From an uncultured Flavobacteriaceae bacterium (GTDB taxonomy: Bacteria; Bacteroidota; Bacteroidia; Flavobacteriales; Flavobacteriaceae), in NCBI GenBank assembly GCA_937944485.1, contig CALDYU010000006.1, positions 1 through 64,000 of the forward strand: a stretch of 64,000 nt of DNA, in the 5' to 3' direction. A program made the position numbers and the translations under genes. Every line of letters starts with the position of its first letter. Positions within the stretch are counted from its first letter, which is position 1. This document shows, one piece after another, positions 36,776 to 45,467 of this stretch. The notes under the pieces were generated by a model that saw only the letters and a list, made by a program, of their open reading frames with translations, did not search any database and had not been told where the DNA came from.

Positions 36776-37502
36776 CCTCAATATTTTTCAACTCTATTTT
36801 AGAAAGCAGTTTTAAGCCATTGGCATTAAACAAACTATCTACTTGGAGCACAGAAACATTGCTATCGATAGGCTTCATATTTTTGTAATCTACAAATCGT
36901 ATGCCGTTGACATATCTTTCATTGTACGCTTCGCGAAAACGCATGCCGCCACCATCTACATGAAAATCATAAGCTAAATAATCTGGTTTAAATGTTTTCT
37001 TATTAAAAAAATAAATATACGTATCATCAAAATCATCGCCACCTCCTTCTTCACTAAAAGTAACTTTAACTTTATGATATACCTTTCCTTTTATAGATGC
37101 TTCTCCCAAAAGTTCTTTATGCACAGCTTTGTCATTAAGACCATAAGGTAATTTAGAAAAATAGTGGACAGAATTAACTGAATTACCGTACTTCGTTTTC
37201 ATGGAGTCATGCAGTATAATTAAACTGTCATTCTGGTAACGTTCAAATCCTGATTTTGAAAGAACATCAACTACCGTAGAATTTTCATCTTTTTGAATCC
37301 GCTTGAGGGTCTTTTGCTTCTTTTCCATTTCTGAAATATAGGTTCTATCTCGAAAGTCAAATTTTATTTTAGACACCTCGTATAACTCACCGCCTGCGAT
37401 GGTTATGCTTTTATCTACAATATCTTGTGCAGTTAGCTCTTGAGCTTCATCTTTACAACAAAAAAAAGCCAAGCCTATTAGAGCCATCAAAACTTTATTC
37501 AT
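36765..37502 (-). CDS. Lipoprotein of unknown function (possibly DUF6503-like)
   Basis: 245 residues from the ATG at 37502; a start at 37529 would spoil the signal. MNKVLMALIGLAFFCC gives Cys15 or Cys16 for lipidation. The body is beta-rich, with ITIAGGELYEVSKIKFDFRDRTY and HKVKVTFSEEGGGDDFDDTY, as in Bacteroidota outer-membrane-associated LolA-like folds. I recall a similar layout in family DUF6503 but am not sure. It is divergent from smpB and convergent with the histidine phosphatase (11-base overlap). Confidence 0.6.
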   Translation of the reverse strand: MNKVLMALIGLAFFCCKDEAQELTAQDIVDKSITIAGGELYEVSKIKFDFRDRTYISEMEKKQKTLKRIQKDENSTVVDVLSKSGFERYQNDSLIILHDSMKTKYGNSVNSVHYFSKLPYGLNDKAVHKELLGEASIKGKVYHKVKVTFSEEGGGDDFDDTYIYFFNKKTFKPDYLAYDFHVDGGGMRFREAYNERYVNGIRFVDYKNMKPIDSNVSVLQVDSLFNANGLKLLSKIELKNIEVTF

Positions 37503-37555
37503 GATTTTTATTTTAGTACTAGTTCGCAAAAGTGCATCAATCTTTACATAATTCC

Positions 37556-37563
37556 TATTTTTG
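37556..37563 (+). promoter_or_regulatory. -7 promoter element of smpB
   Basis: TATTTTTG matches TAnnTTTG exactly but ends only 3 bases before the smpB ATG at 37567. A transcript from it would be leaderless or nearly so. Confidence 0.4.
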
Positions 37564-37566
37564 CAT

Positions 37567-38037
37567 ATGCTTCAGAAAAACATCAATATCAAAAATAAAA
37601 AGGCACGCTTTGAATATGAACTGTTAGATCAATATACTGCCGGAATTGTTTTAGGAGGCACTGAAATTAAATCGATTCGTGAAAGTAAAGCTTCTATTTC
37701 AGAGAGTTTTTGTGAATTTAATGAAAAGGGAGAACTCTTTATTATCAATATGCAAATTGATGAATATTCACATGGGTCGCATTACAATCACAAACCCAAA
37801 GCAGAACGAAAATTATTACTTAATAAACAGGAACTAAAAAAACTTCAAAAAGAAGTTAATACTTCGGGACTTACCATAGTGCCTTTAAACTTATTCTTGA
37901 ATGATCGCGGATTGGCCAAAATAAAAATTGCCTTGGCTAAAGGAAAAAAGCTTTACGATAAAAGAGAAGTCATCAAAGACCGTGACAATAAACGTGACTT
38001 AGCACGGATTAAAAAGAATTTTAATACGAAATCCTAA
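37567..38037 (+). CDS. smpB: SsrA-binding protein SmpB
   Basis: 156 residues from the ATG at 37567 (a TTG 6 bases earlier is ignored). Conserved blocks: [54 protein letters not shown] and the basic C-terminal helix region [19 protein letters not shown]. It binds tmRNA and delivers it to stalled ribosomes for trans-translation. The ssrA gene itself is not in the window. It overlaps the convergent pcm gene by 4 bases. Confidence 0.96.
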   Translation: MLQKNINIKNKKARFEYELLDQYTAGIVLGGTEIKSIRESKASISESFCEFNEKGELFIINMQIDEYSHGSHYNHKPKAERKLLLNKQELKKLQKEVNTSGLTIVPLNLFLNDRGLAKIKIALAKGKKLYDKREVIKDRDNKRDLARIKKNFNTKS

Positions 38038-38675
38038 TTCTTATCTTCAAGTAATGGCACAAATCGAAATGAACCAAATTCTTTACGTTCGAACTCGGCT
38101 GATGATTTACGTATGAGCAAAGTCATTATTTGATCATCTACACCTACTGGTATAACAAGCCTACCTCCTATTTTCAATTGCGAAAGAAGTGCTTTCGGAA
38201 CTTCAGGAGCTCCCGCAGTGACTATAATTGCATCAAATGGTGCTTCATCCGGTAAGCCTTTGTATCCATCACCGAAAATTACTTTTTTAGGCCTATACCC
38301 CATTTTATTAAAGAAAATCTTCGTTTTCTTGAACAATTCCAATTGTCGTTCTATGGTATAAACAACAGCCTTAAAATGTAATAAAACAGCTGTTTGGTAA
38401 CCACTACCAGTACCTATTTCCAAAATTTTAGCCCCCTTTTCTAGGGCCAATAACTCCGTTTGAAAAGCTACCGTATAAGGTTGTGAGATAGTCTGTTCAG
38501 CACCAATAGGAAAGGCTTTATCTTGATAGGCATGACCTTCAAAACTACTATCAATAAAAAGATGTCTCGGAATACTACGTATCGCGTTTAACACTTTGAC
38601 TTGACTTATACCTTTTGTAGTTAATAGATCAGCTAATTGATTTCGTAAACCGCGATGCTTTAAAGTGTCTTGCAA
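38034..38675 (-). CDS. pcm: Protein-L-isoaspartate O-methyltransferase
   Basis: 213 residues, a Rossmann methyltransferase. The SAM motif I is [15 protein letters not shown]. The upstream [13 protein letters not shown] block is specific for the isoaspartate methyltransferase family, and [19 protein letters not shown] precedes it. The post-motif regions [14 protein letters not shown] and GGRLVIPVG are also present. It repairs isoaspartyl residues in damaged proteins in the cytoplasm. The gene is convergent with smpB (4-base overlap). Confidence 0.93.
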   Translation of the reverse strand: MQDTLKHRGLRNQLADLLTTKGISQVKVLNAIRSIPRHLFIDSSFEGHAYQDKAFPIGAEQTISQPYTVAFQTELLALEKGAKILEIGTGSGYQTAVLLHFKAVVYTIERQLELFKKTKIFFNKMGYRPKKVIFGDGYKGLPDEAPFDAIIVTAGAPEVPKALLSQLKIGGRLVIPVGVDDQIMTLLIRKSSAEFERKEFGSFRFVPLLEDKN

Positions 38676-38757
38676 TGAATATAGGTTTGAAGGTACGAAA
38701 GTAGAAAAGTTTATGAAATTTCGATGGAAGCTTCATTCAATTATTTAAAAAAATCTA

Positions 38758-39261
38758 CTAAAAACGAATAAATTCTTTTTTATTAAAATCTTCAACCGTT
38801 ATCGATCTGTCATTTATGGTGGCAGTGTCCCAATCTTGCGTGATTCTCCAATGGCCATCTTTTCTTTTTAAGACAATATGAAATTGACCATAAATAACTT
38901 GCTTATCTCTTTTTCCTAACAATTGCATTCTATAAAAACCAACCTCATAGGAATGAGAGTTATTTGTATGCCTAGAATCAAACCAAAAATCAAGCAGTAC
39001 TTTAGTTTCTGCTTTTCTATAAGTTTCAAACCTATCTATATTAGCTTTTTTAAAAATATTCTTTGTGTCAATTCCATTCGGAGTTACTCTCAAAACCTCC
39101 TCTGCGTATAATGTATTTAATGCAGAAGCATCTAAGGTTTCGAAAGCCGTTTTAAAGGGTTTCCATAGTTCTTGATTTATCTGATTCTGAAGTTCATTAT
39201 CAGTTTGCGACGACACAAAAGGTGCTGAAAATAGTAACAATAAAAGAATAAATTGCCTCAT
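38758..39261 (-). CDS. Exported NTF2-like (SnoaL/DUF4440-type) protein
   Basis: 167 residues with a signal peptide (MRQFILLLLLFSAPFVSSQ). The mature part has the cone-shaped NTF2-like pattern: an N-terminal helix with a DASALNTLYAEEVLRVTPNG segment and C-terminal strands GQFHIVLKRKDGHWRITQDWD. Such domains are found in enzymes and in simple ligand-binding proteins, so the function is open. It is probably periplasmic, a single gene between pcm (same strand) and the divergent oxidoreductase operon. Confidence 0.7.
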   Translation of the reverse strand: MRQFILLLLLFSAPFVSSQTDNELQNQINQELWKPFKTAFETLDASALNTLYAEEVLRVTPNGIDTKNIFKKANIDRFETYRKAETKVLLDFWFDSRHTNNSHSYEVGFYRMQLLGKRDKQVIYGQFHIVLKRKDGHWRITQDWDTATINDRSITVEDFNKKEFIRF

Positions 39262-39360
39262 AATAATAGTTTAAAACAATACTTAATGACACGCAAAAGA
39301 TATGACTTTAATTCAAATATATAATACCCATTATCAATCACAGAATTGCTCAAAACTCCT

Positions 39361-39368
39361 TATTTTTG
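39361..39368 (+). promoter_or_regulatory. -7 promoter element of the 39385-46869 gene run
   Basis: TATTTTTG matches TAnnTTTG exactly, 16 bases before the ATG at 39385. No convincing -33 element at the usual distance. Confidence 0.4.
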
Positions 39369-39384
39369 ACAAAAAGAAATACCT

Positions 39385-40350
39385 ATGCTTAAAGTTGGTG
39401 TTTTGGGGGCAGGTCATTTGGGAAAAATTCACTTGCGTCTACTCAACGAATCTAAAAAATATGACCTTATAGGTTTTTATGACCCTGACGCCATAAATGC
39501 CAAAAAAGTTGAAGCCGAATTTAACTACAAGTATTTTGACAATATTAATAACCTGATTGATGCCGTTGATGTTGTAGCCATTGTAACTCCTACACTTTCT
39601 CATTTTGAATGCGCAAAAAAAGCGATAGAAAAAAGGAAACACATCTTTATAGAAAAACCTATTACAAATACTTTACAAGAAGCCGAAGAACTTACTACAC
39701 TCGCGAGCAACTCTAATGTTAAAGGCCAAGTAGGTCATGTTGAACGCTTTAACCCCGCTTTTTTGGCAGTTCATGAACAAATTGCTAGTCCGATGTTTAT
39801 AGAAGCGCATCGTTTGGCTGAATTTAACCCTCGTGGAACGGATGTACCTGTTGTATTAGATTTAATGATTCATGATATTGATGCTATATTGAGCGTAGTA
39901 AATTCTAAAGTTACCCAAATAAATGCAAGTGGCGTTGCTGTAATAAGTAGCTCACCTGATATCGCCAATGCCAGAATCGAGTTTGAAAATGGTTGTGTCG
40001 CTAATTTAACTGCTAGCAGAATTTCCCTGAAAAACATGCGTAAATCGCGATTTTTTCAAAAAGACGCTTATATTTCAGTTGATTTCTTAGAGAAAAAAGT
40101 AGAGGTTGTCAAAATGAAAGATGCTCCTGAAAACCCAGGTGATTTTGATATGATCTTGCAGAATGCAGAGGGCTTAAAAAAGCAAATCTATTTTGAAAAC
40201 CCTGAAATAGAAATAAACAATGCAATTGCTGACGAATTAGAAGCGTTTGCTAACGCCATAAATAATGATTCAGAACCTATTGTGAGTCTCAAGCAAGGTA
40301 CGCAAGCACTCAAAGTAGCTTTAGAAATTATTGATTGTTTTCATAAGTAA
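39385..40350 (+). CDS. Gfo/Idh/MocA-family NAD(P)-dependent oxidoreductase
   Basis: 321 residues. The N-terminal Rossmann domain has GVLGAGHLGKIHL (residues 4-16) and the family motif FIEKPI at about 90. The C-terminal alpha/beta substrate domain follows (VGHVERFNPAF; DLMIHDIDAILS). Family members oxidise or reduce sugars and their derivatives; nothing here fixes the substrate. It is the first gene of an eight-gene plus-strand run. The next gene begins 87 bases later, a larger gap than elsewhere in the run, so a separate promoter there is possible. Confidence 0.88.
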   Translation: MLKVGVLGAGHLGKIHLRLLNESKKYDLIGFYDPDAINAKKVEAEFNYKYFDNINNLIDAVDVVAIVTPTLSHFECAKKAIEKRKHIFIEKPITNTLQEAEELTTLASNSNVKGQVGHVERFNPAFLAVHEQIASPMFIEAHRLAEFNPRGTDVPVVLDLMIHDIDAILSVVNSKVTQINASGVAVISSSPDIANARIEFENGCVANLTASRISLKNMRKSRFFQKDAYISVDFLEKKVEVVKMKDAPENPGDFDMILQNAEGLKKQIYFENPEIEINNAIADELEAFANAINNDSEPIVSLKQGTQALKVALEIIDCFHK

Positions 40351-40437
40351 AAAGATAAATCAATATAATGAGAATCAAACTAAAAGACGCTTTCAAATAA
40401 AGACGGGTAACGAAACTAAAAAATAATTATTTATTAC

Positions 40438-41325
40438 ATGAAAAAAGTAGCCGTAATTGGTGCAGGAACAATGGGAAATGGAATAGCCCATATTTTTGCC
40501 CAGAATAATTTTCAAGTACATCTAATTGATATTTCTCAAGCCTCCATAGACAAGGGTATGGCAACCATTGCCAAAAATTTAGATCGCATGGTGGCTAAAG
40601 AAAAGATATCGGCTATTGATAAGACTACTACCTTAGAAAACATCGCTACTTTTAATTCCATAGCTCATGGTATTAAAGATGTTGATTTGGTGGTCGAAGC
40701 CGCAACCGAAAACCTCGATCTCAAACTAAAAATTTTTAAAGAACTTAGTGAATTAAGTACGGCTAATACTATTTTGGCTTCTAATACTTCATCGATTTCT
40801 ATTACACAAATAGCTGCAGTCACCGATCGCCCAGAGAAAGTAATAGGAATGCATTTTATGAACCCCGTTCCTATTATGAGATTAGTTGAAATTATTCGAG
40901 GTTATAACACTTCAGATGAAACCACTAATAGCATTATGAAGTTGTCAAAAGAACTAGGAAAAACACCAACCGAAGTCAATGATTATCCTGGTTTTGTAGC
41001 AAATCGTATTTTAATGCCTATGATTAATGAGGCTATCGAAACTTTGTATAATGGTGTCGCTGGTGTACAAGAAATTGATACAGTCATGAAATTGGGCATG
41101 GCACACCCTATGGGACCATTACAACTTGCAGATTTCATCGGATTAGATATTTGCTTGTCGATATTAGATGTTATGCATGACGGCTTTAAAAATCCTAAAT
41201 ATGCCCCTTGCCCTTTATTGGTAAATATGGTAACTGCTGGTAAATTAGGTGTAAAATCTGGAGAAGGTTTTTACAATTACTCGGAAACCAGAAAAGCCGA
41301 AAAAATTTCTAAACAATTCAGTTAA
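40438..41325 (+). CDS. 3-hydroxyacyl-CoA (3-hydroxybutyryl-CoA) dehydrogenase
   Basis: 295 residues, the single-domain (Hbd/PaaH) form. The NAD motif is VIGAGTMGNGIAHIFA (residues 5-20). The family motif SNTSSISIT and the catalytic-His region GMHFMNPVPIMRLVEII are intact, and the C-terminal domain starts DYPGFVANRI. It converts 3-hydroxybutyryl-CoA to acetoacetyl-CoA or the reverse in the cytoplasm. Its stop codon is immediately followed by the ATG of the DUF1015 gene, a strong sign of co-transcription. Confidence 0.92.
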   Translation: MKKVAVIGAGTMGNGIAHIFAQNNFQVHLIDISQASIDKGMATIAKNLDRMVAKEKISAIDKTTTLENIATFNSIAHGIKDVDLVVEAATENLDLKLKIFKELSELSTANTILASNTSSISITQIAAVTDRPEKVIGMHFMNPVPIMRLVEIIRGYNTSDETTNSIMKLSKELGKTPTEVNDYPGFVANRILMPMINEAIETLYNGVAGVQEIDTVMKLGMAHPMGPLQLADFIGLDICLSILDVMHDGFKNPKYAPCPLLVNMVTAGKLGVKSGEGFYNYSETRKAEKISKQFS

Positions 41326-42561
41326 ATGGCAGTAATAAAGCCTTTTAAAGCAATTCGACCAACCGCAGACAAGGTTGGTTTTGTTGCTTCTCGTTCCTAC
41401 CAAGATTACAGCCGTCGTGAATTAAATGCGGTGTTAGATTTTAATCCTTTTTCATTCCTACACATAATAAATCCGGGTTATAAATACGCGAAAAATGTTT
41501 CGGGCCAAGAACGTTTTAAACTCGTTCATAGTCGCTATCTCGAGTTTTTAGAGGATAATATCTTACTTAAAGATGCTAAAGATGCGTTCTACCTTTATCA
41601 AATGGAAAAAGGAACCAGCACTTTTACGGGACTATTTTGCGGAACAAGTGTTGACGACTATCAAAAAGATCATATAAAAAAGCATGAAAATACACTTCAA
41701 CGAAGAGAAGAGTTATTCGCTAATTACCTAGAGACTGTAAAATTTAATGCTGAGCCTGTTTTAATGACTTATGAAGACAATACCGATGTTGCAAAAATTC
41801 TAAATGAAGAAAGGCAACGTTCGCCTGAATATTTATTTACTACCCGCGACAAAATCAAACATCGTCTTTGGGTCATGTCGGACAAAGAAAAAATCAAAAA
41901 ACTTCAAAATGTTTTTGCAGATATCGAAGCCCTATATATTGCGGATGGTCATCATCGTAGTGCGTCTTCTACCCTATTGGCAGAAAATGCAAGGCGCGGT
42001 AACCAAAAACATACAGGCCAAGAACCGTATAACTACTTTATGAGTTATTTAATACCAGAATCTGAAATCAAAATCTATGAATTTAATAGAATGATCAAAG
42101 ATTTGAACAACTTAAGCAAAGAAGAATTTTTGATTAAACTTGATGAATTCTTTCGCATTGATAACCAAGGAGCAAGCTTATACAAACCTTCGAAAAAGCA
42201 TCATTTTGGCATGTATTTAGACGGTGAGTTTTATTCACTATACCTTCGAAAGAAAGTGTATCAATTTACCGACGCTTTAAGCGCATTAGATACTCAAATA
42301 CTTTTTAAAACCATACTAGAACCCATACTAGGCATTAAAGATTTGCGGAAAGACAAGCGCATTCATTACGGGTATGGTAAGCATAATGTAATCAAGATGA
42401 AAGATGATATCGATAAAGGGAAGTTTCAAGTAGGTTTTAGTTTGGTGCCAACAGCGATTTCAGAAATTAAGGCTATTGCTGATGCTGGATTAGTAATGCC
42501 TCCTAAAAGCACTTATATTGAGCCTAAGCTTAGAAGCGGCATTGCCATTTATGAACTCTAA
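41326..42561 (+). CDS. DUF1015-family protein
   Basis: 411 residues, typical length for DUF1015. Conserved features: the opening FKAIRPTADKVGFVASRSYQD, FLHIINPGY, DAFYLYQMEKG and the central IADGHHRSASS (about 206-216). The DGHHR motif resembles the phosphoacceptor motif of ParB/sulfiredoxin-fold kinases such as archaeal SerK; a nucleotide-dependent small-molecule kinase is therefore conceivable but unproven. It is cytoplasmic. The gene abuts the hydroxyacyl-CoA dehydrogenase (0 bases) and is followed 29 bases later by yggS. Confidence 0.85.
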   Translation: MAVIKPFKAIRPTADKVGFVASRSYQDYSRRELNAVLDFNPFSFLHIINPGYKYAKNVSGQERFKLVHSRYLEFLEDNILLKDAKDAFYLYQMEKGTSTFTGLFCGTSVDDYQKDHIKKHENTLQRREELFANYLETVKFNAEPVLMTYEDNTDVAKILNEERQRSPEYLFTTRDKIKHRLWVMSDKEKIKKLQNVFADIEALYIADGHHRSASSTLLAENARRGNQKHTGQEPYNYFMSYLIPESEIKIYEFNRMIKDLNNLSKEEFLIKLDEFFRIDNQGASLYKPSKKHHFGMYLDGEFYSLYLRKKVYQFTDALSALDTQILFKTILEPILGIKDLRKDKRIHYGYGKHNVIKMKDDIDKGKFQVGFSLVPTAISEIKAIADAGLVMPPKSTYIEPKLRSGIAIYEL

Positions 42562-42590
42562 AGATATTATCTTATACAAGCATCAGCTTT

Positions 42591-43250
42591 ATGGTTATTG
42601 CAAATAATTTAAAAATCATTTTAAAAACATTACCCGAGCGGGTCACCCTTGTTGCCGTTTCAAAAACCAAACCCAATGTCGATATTTTGGAAGCCTATAA
42701 TACCGGACAACGGGTATTCGGAGAAAACAAAATTCAAGAAATGGCTCAAAAATGGGAGCACCTACCCAAAGATATTGAGTGGCATATGATTGGTCATGTA
42801 CAACGGAATAAAGTCAAGTATATGGCAGGGTTCGTTTCCCTAATTCATGGAGTTGATAGCTTGCGTCTTTTAAAAGAAATCAATAAACAAGCGATCAAAT
42901 ACAATCGAACCATTGCTTGTTTATTACAGGTTCATATTGCTGAAGAAGACACCAAATTCGGATTTGACATTGCCGAACTACCCGACCTTTTCACAAATGA
43001 AGAATTTATACAATTAAAAAATATCCGTATCACAGGGCTTATGGGTATGGCAACTTATACCTCGAATCTAGATCAAGTTCGAAATGAATTCAAACGACTG
43101 AAAAATAGCTTCGACTACTTACAGAAAACTAATAAGGAGATTACCATTTTATCAATGGGTATGAGTAGCGATTATCAAATAGCAATTGAAGAAGGCAGCA
43201 CCATGGTACGTATTGGAAGTAGTATCTTTGGCGCAAGAAATACCCATTAA
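42591..43250 (+). CDS. yggS: YggS-family pyridoxal-phosphate homeostasis protein
   Basis: 219 residues, a single alanine-racemase-like TIM barrel. The PLP lysine is K25 in VAVSKTKP. Other family blocks are FGENKIQEM, WHMIGHVQRNKVKYM and the C-terminal LSMGMSSDYQIAIEEGSTMVRIGSSIFG, which binds the phosphate. YggS/PLPHP has no known catalytic reaction and buffers PLP in the cell. It lies 6 bases before the exonuclease gene in the operon-like run. Confidence 0.93.
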   Translation: MVIANNLKIILKTLPERVTLVAVSKTKPNVDILEAYNTGQRVFGENKIQEMAQKWEHLPKDIEWHMIGHVQRNKVKYMAGFVSLIHGVDSLRLLKEINKQAIKYNRTIACLLQVHIAEEDTKFGFDIAELPDLFTNEEFIQLKNIRITGLMGMATYTSNLDQVRNEFKRLKNSFDYLQKTNKEITILSMGMSSDYQIAIEEGSTMVRIGSSIFGARNTH

Positions 43251-43256
43251 ATTTAC

Positions 43257-44630
43257 ATGTATACTATACTAGATATTGAGACTACCGGAGGGAAATTTAA
43301 TGAAGAAGGTATTACTGAAATAGCAATCTACAAATTTGATGGTCATAACATTATCGATCAATTTATTTCGCTAGTAAATCCGGAAAAAGAAATACAACCT
43401 TTTGTAGTTAAATTAACGGGTATAAATAACAAAATGCTTCGTACGGCACCTAAATTTCATGAAATTGCCAAGCGTATTGTTGAAATCACTAAAGACAGTG
43501 TTTTAGTCGCACATAATGCGCAATTCGACTACCGAATTTTAAGAACTGAATTTAGAAGGTTAGGGTACAATTATGAACGCAAAACCTTATGTACCGTTGA
43601 ATTATCTCAAAAATTATTACCTGACCTGCCATCGTATAGTTTAGGAAAATTGGTGCGTTCTTTGGGTATTGCAGTAAGTGATCGCCATCGTGCTAATGGA
43701 GATGCTTTGGCTACATTAAAACTTTTTAAATTACTCTTAGCAAAAGATACTGGCAAATCGATTATCACATCTGTAGTACGTGCCGAAACTCTTGGAGAGC
43801 TTTCTTCGCGACAACTTGACATTATTGAGCAATTACCCTCTGAAACAGGGGTTTACTATATGCATAATAAAGATGGTGACATCATTTTCATAGGCAAAAG
43901 CAACAACATCAAAAAAAGAGTGAATCAACATTTTACTAAAAGTGGCAATCGCGCTAAAGCCTTACAAAAAGCAACCAAAAAAGTGAGCTTTGAGAAAACG
44001 GGCAGCGAGCTAGTCGCCTTACTTAAAGAAAATGAAGAATTGCGCCAGAATCGTCCCAAATTTAATGCAAAACAAAAACCAAAATTGTACTCGCACGGCC
44101 TGTACCATACTGTCCATGAAAATGGGTACACTCGCTTTTATACCGCTGCAGTGAACGCAAAAGGCAGTACAGGGCTATTGACCACATTTAATAGTAATAC
44201 TGCTGCAAAAAAATTGCTAGATAAGATTGTCAGCACCTATGAGTTGTGTGAAAATCTAAACGGATTCGCATTAGGCGAAGGTAATTGTTCAAAATATGAA
44301 GAAGGAAAATGTCATGGGGCCTGCGCACGAAAGGAATCTATCGAAGCCTATAATCGAAGAAGCCAAGAAGCCATTGCACAATTATCTCTAAAGGGAAAAA
44401 ATAATATTATCGTTGATAAGGGCCGAGAAATTGGAGAAAATAGCGCTATTTTGATCCAAAACGGGCAATTTAAAGGTTTTGGGTATTACAATCTCAATCA
44501 TCAAATAAATAATATTCATATCTTAGAATCGCTAATCACCCCAATGAAAGGTGATGTAAATACAACTCATATTATAGAATCTTTTTTAAGAAAGAAAAAA
44601 GTTTTACAAGTCATAGACTTAAAAAAGTAA
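43257..44630 (+). CDS. DnaQ-like 3'-5' exonuclease fused to a GIY-YIG (UvrC-like) nuclease domain
   Basis: 457 residues. The N-terminal DEDDh exonuclease (1-165) has LDIETTGG, LVAHNAQFDYR and HRANGDALAT, giving the four acidic residues and the histidine. A GIY-YIG domain follows (about 195-275), with GVYYMHNKDGDIIFIGKS and NIKKRVNQHF. The C-terminal part has cysteines in CSKYEEGKCHGACARKE, as in UvrC/Cho relatives. The fusion is known in several phyla and is thought to act in DNA repair. It sits 3 bases before the potassium-channel gene and 6 after yggS. Confidence 0.88.
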   Translation: MYTILDIETTGGKFNEEGITEIAIYKFDGHNIIDQFISLVNPEKEIQPFVVKLTGINNKMLRTAPKFHEIAKRIVEITKDSVLVAHNAQFDYRILRTEFRRLGYNYERKTLCTVELSQKLLPDLPSYSLGKLVRSLGIAVSDRHRANGDALATLKLFKLLLAKDTGKSIITSVVRAETLGELSSRQLDIIEQLPSETGVYYMHNKDGDIIFIGKSNNIKKRVNQHFTKSGNRAKALQKATKKVSFEKTGSELVALLKENEELRQNRPKFNAKQKPKLYSHGLYHTVHENGYTRFYTAAVNAKGSTGLLTTFNSNTAAKKLLDKIVSTYELCENLNGFALGEGNCSKYEEGKCHGACARKESIEAYNRRSQEAIAQLSLKGKNNIIVDKGREIGENSAILIQNGQFKGFGYYNLNHQINNIHILESLITPMKGDVNTTHIIESFLRKKKVLQVIDLKK

Positions 44631-44633
44631 ATC

Positions 44634-45467
44634 TTGAGAAAAGAAAAACCCTTAAAAGGCTGGAAAAACAGACTCCATGAAATAATTTATGAAGCAGACA
44701 CTCCTTTGGGTAAATGGTTTGACATAGTACTTTTTATTCTGATTATTGCTAGTGTCATTTTAGTAATGCTCGAGAGTGTTAAAGAAATTGATGTTGAATA
44801 TCATAGGGTACTTTTAACCTTAGAATGGGTGGTAACTATATTTTTTACTATCGAATATATTGCCAGAATAATAAGTATTAAAAAACCATTCAAGTACATT
44901 TTTAGTTTTTACGGAATAATAGATTTCATTTCAACAATTCCGCTCTACATTTCATATATTTTTGCAGGATCGCAAGTGTTACTAGCCGTACGAGCTTTAC
45001 GCTTACTCCGTATTTTTCGAATACTTAAATTAGTGCAGTTTTTAGGGGAGGCTTCACAACTCAAAAGAGCCTTGAAAGCAAGTAGAGCTAAAATTGCCGT
45101 ATTTATATACGTAGTACTAATTCTAGCCGTAATTATGGGAACCATAATGTATCTCGTTGAAGACGATTCTGCAGGATTCACGAGCATACCAAGAAGCATT
45201 TATTGGGCGATTGTAACGTTAACTACCGTTGGTTATGGTGATATAGCGCCTCAAACGAGTTTAGGGCAATTGATTGCAACAATAGTGATGATATTAGGGT
45301 ATGGCATTATTGCCGTTCCTACAGGAATTGTTACTTCTGAATTTGCAAAACAAGGTGATGCAGCCAATGACAAAGTACATTTAAATACGCAAGCATGCCC
45401 TACTTGCTCCCTTGAAGGGCACAGAGATGATGCCTCGCATTGTTATAAATGTGGAAGCACATTATGA
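44634..45467 (+). CDS. Voltage-gated potassium channel with a C-terminal zinc ribbon
   Basis: 277 residues starting with TTG at 44634; the first ATG in frame would delete half of S1, so TTG is preferred. Six segments S1-S6 span about 28-235, with an Arg/Lys-rich S4 (RALRLLRIFRILK) and the selectivity filter TTVGYGD. The tail carries CPTC...CYKCG, a small zinc-ribbon-like module (residues about 251-273). It is an inner-membrane K+ channel subunit acting as a tetramer. The stop overlaps the ATG of miaA (ATGA). Confidence 0.9.
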   Translation: MRKEKPLKGWKNRLHEIIYEADTPLGKWFDIVLFILIIASVILVMLESVKEIDVEYHRVLLTLEWVVTIFFTIEYIARIISIKKPFKYIFSFYGIIDFISTIPLYISYIFAGSQVLLAVRALRLLRIFRILKLVQFLGEASQLKRALKASRAKIAVFIYVVLILAVIMGTIMYLVEDDSAGFTSIPRSIYWAIVTLTTVGYGDIAPQTSLGQLIATIVMILGYGIIAVPTGIVTSEFAKQGDAANDKVHLNTQACPTCSLEGHRDDASHCYKCGSTL

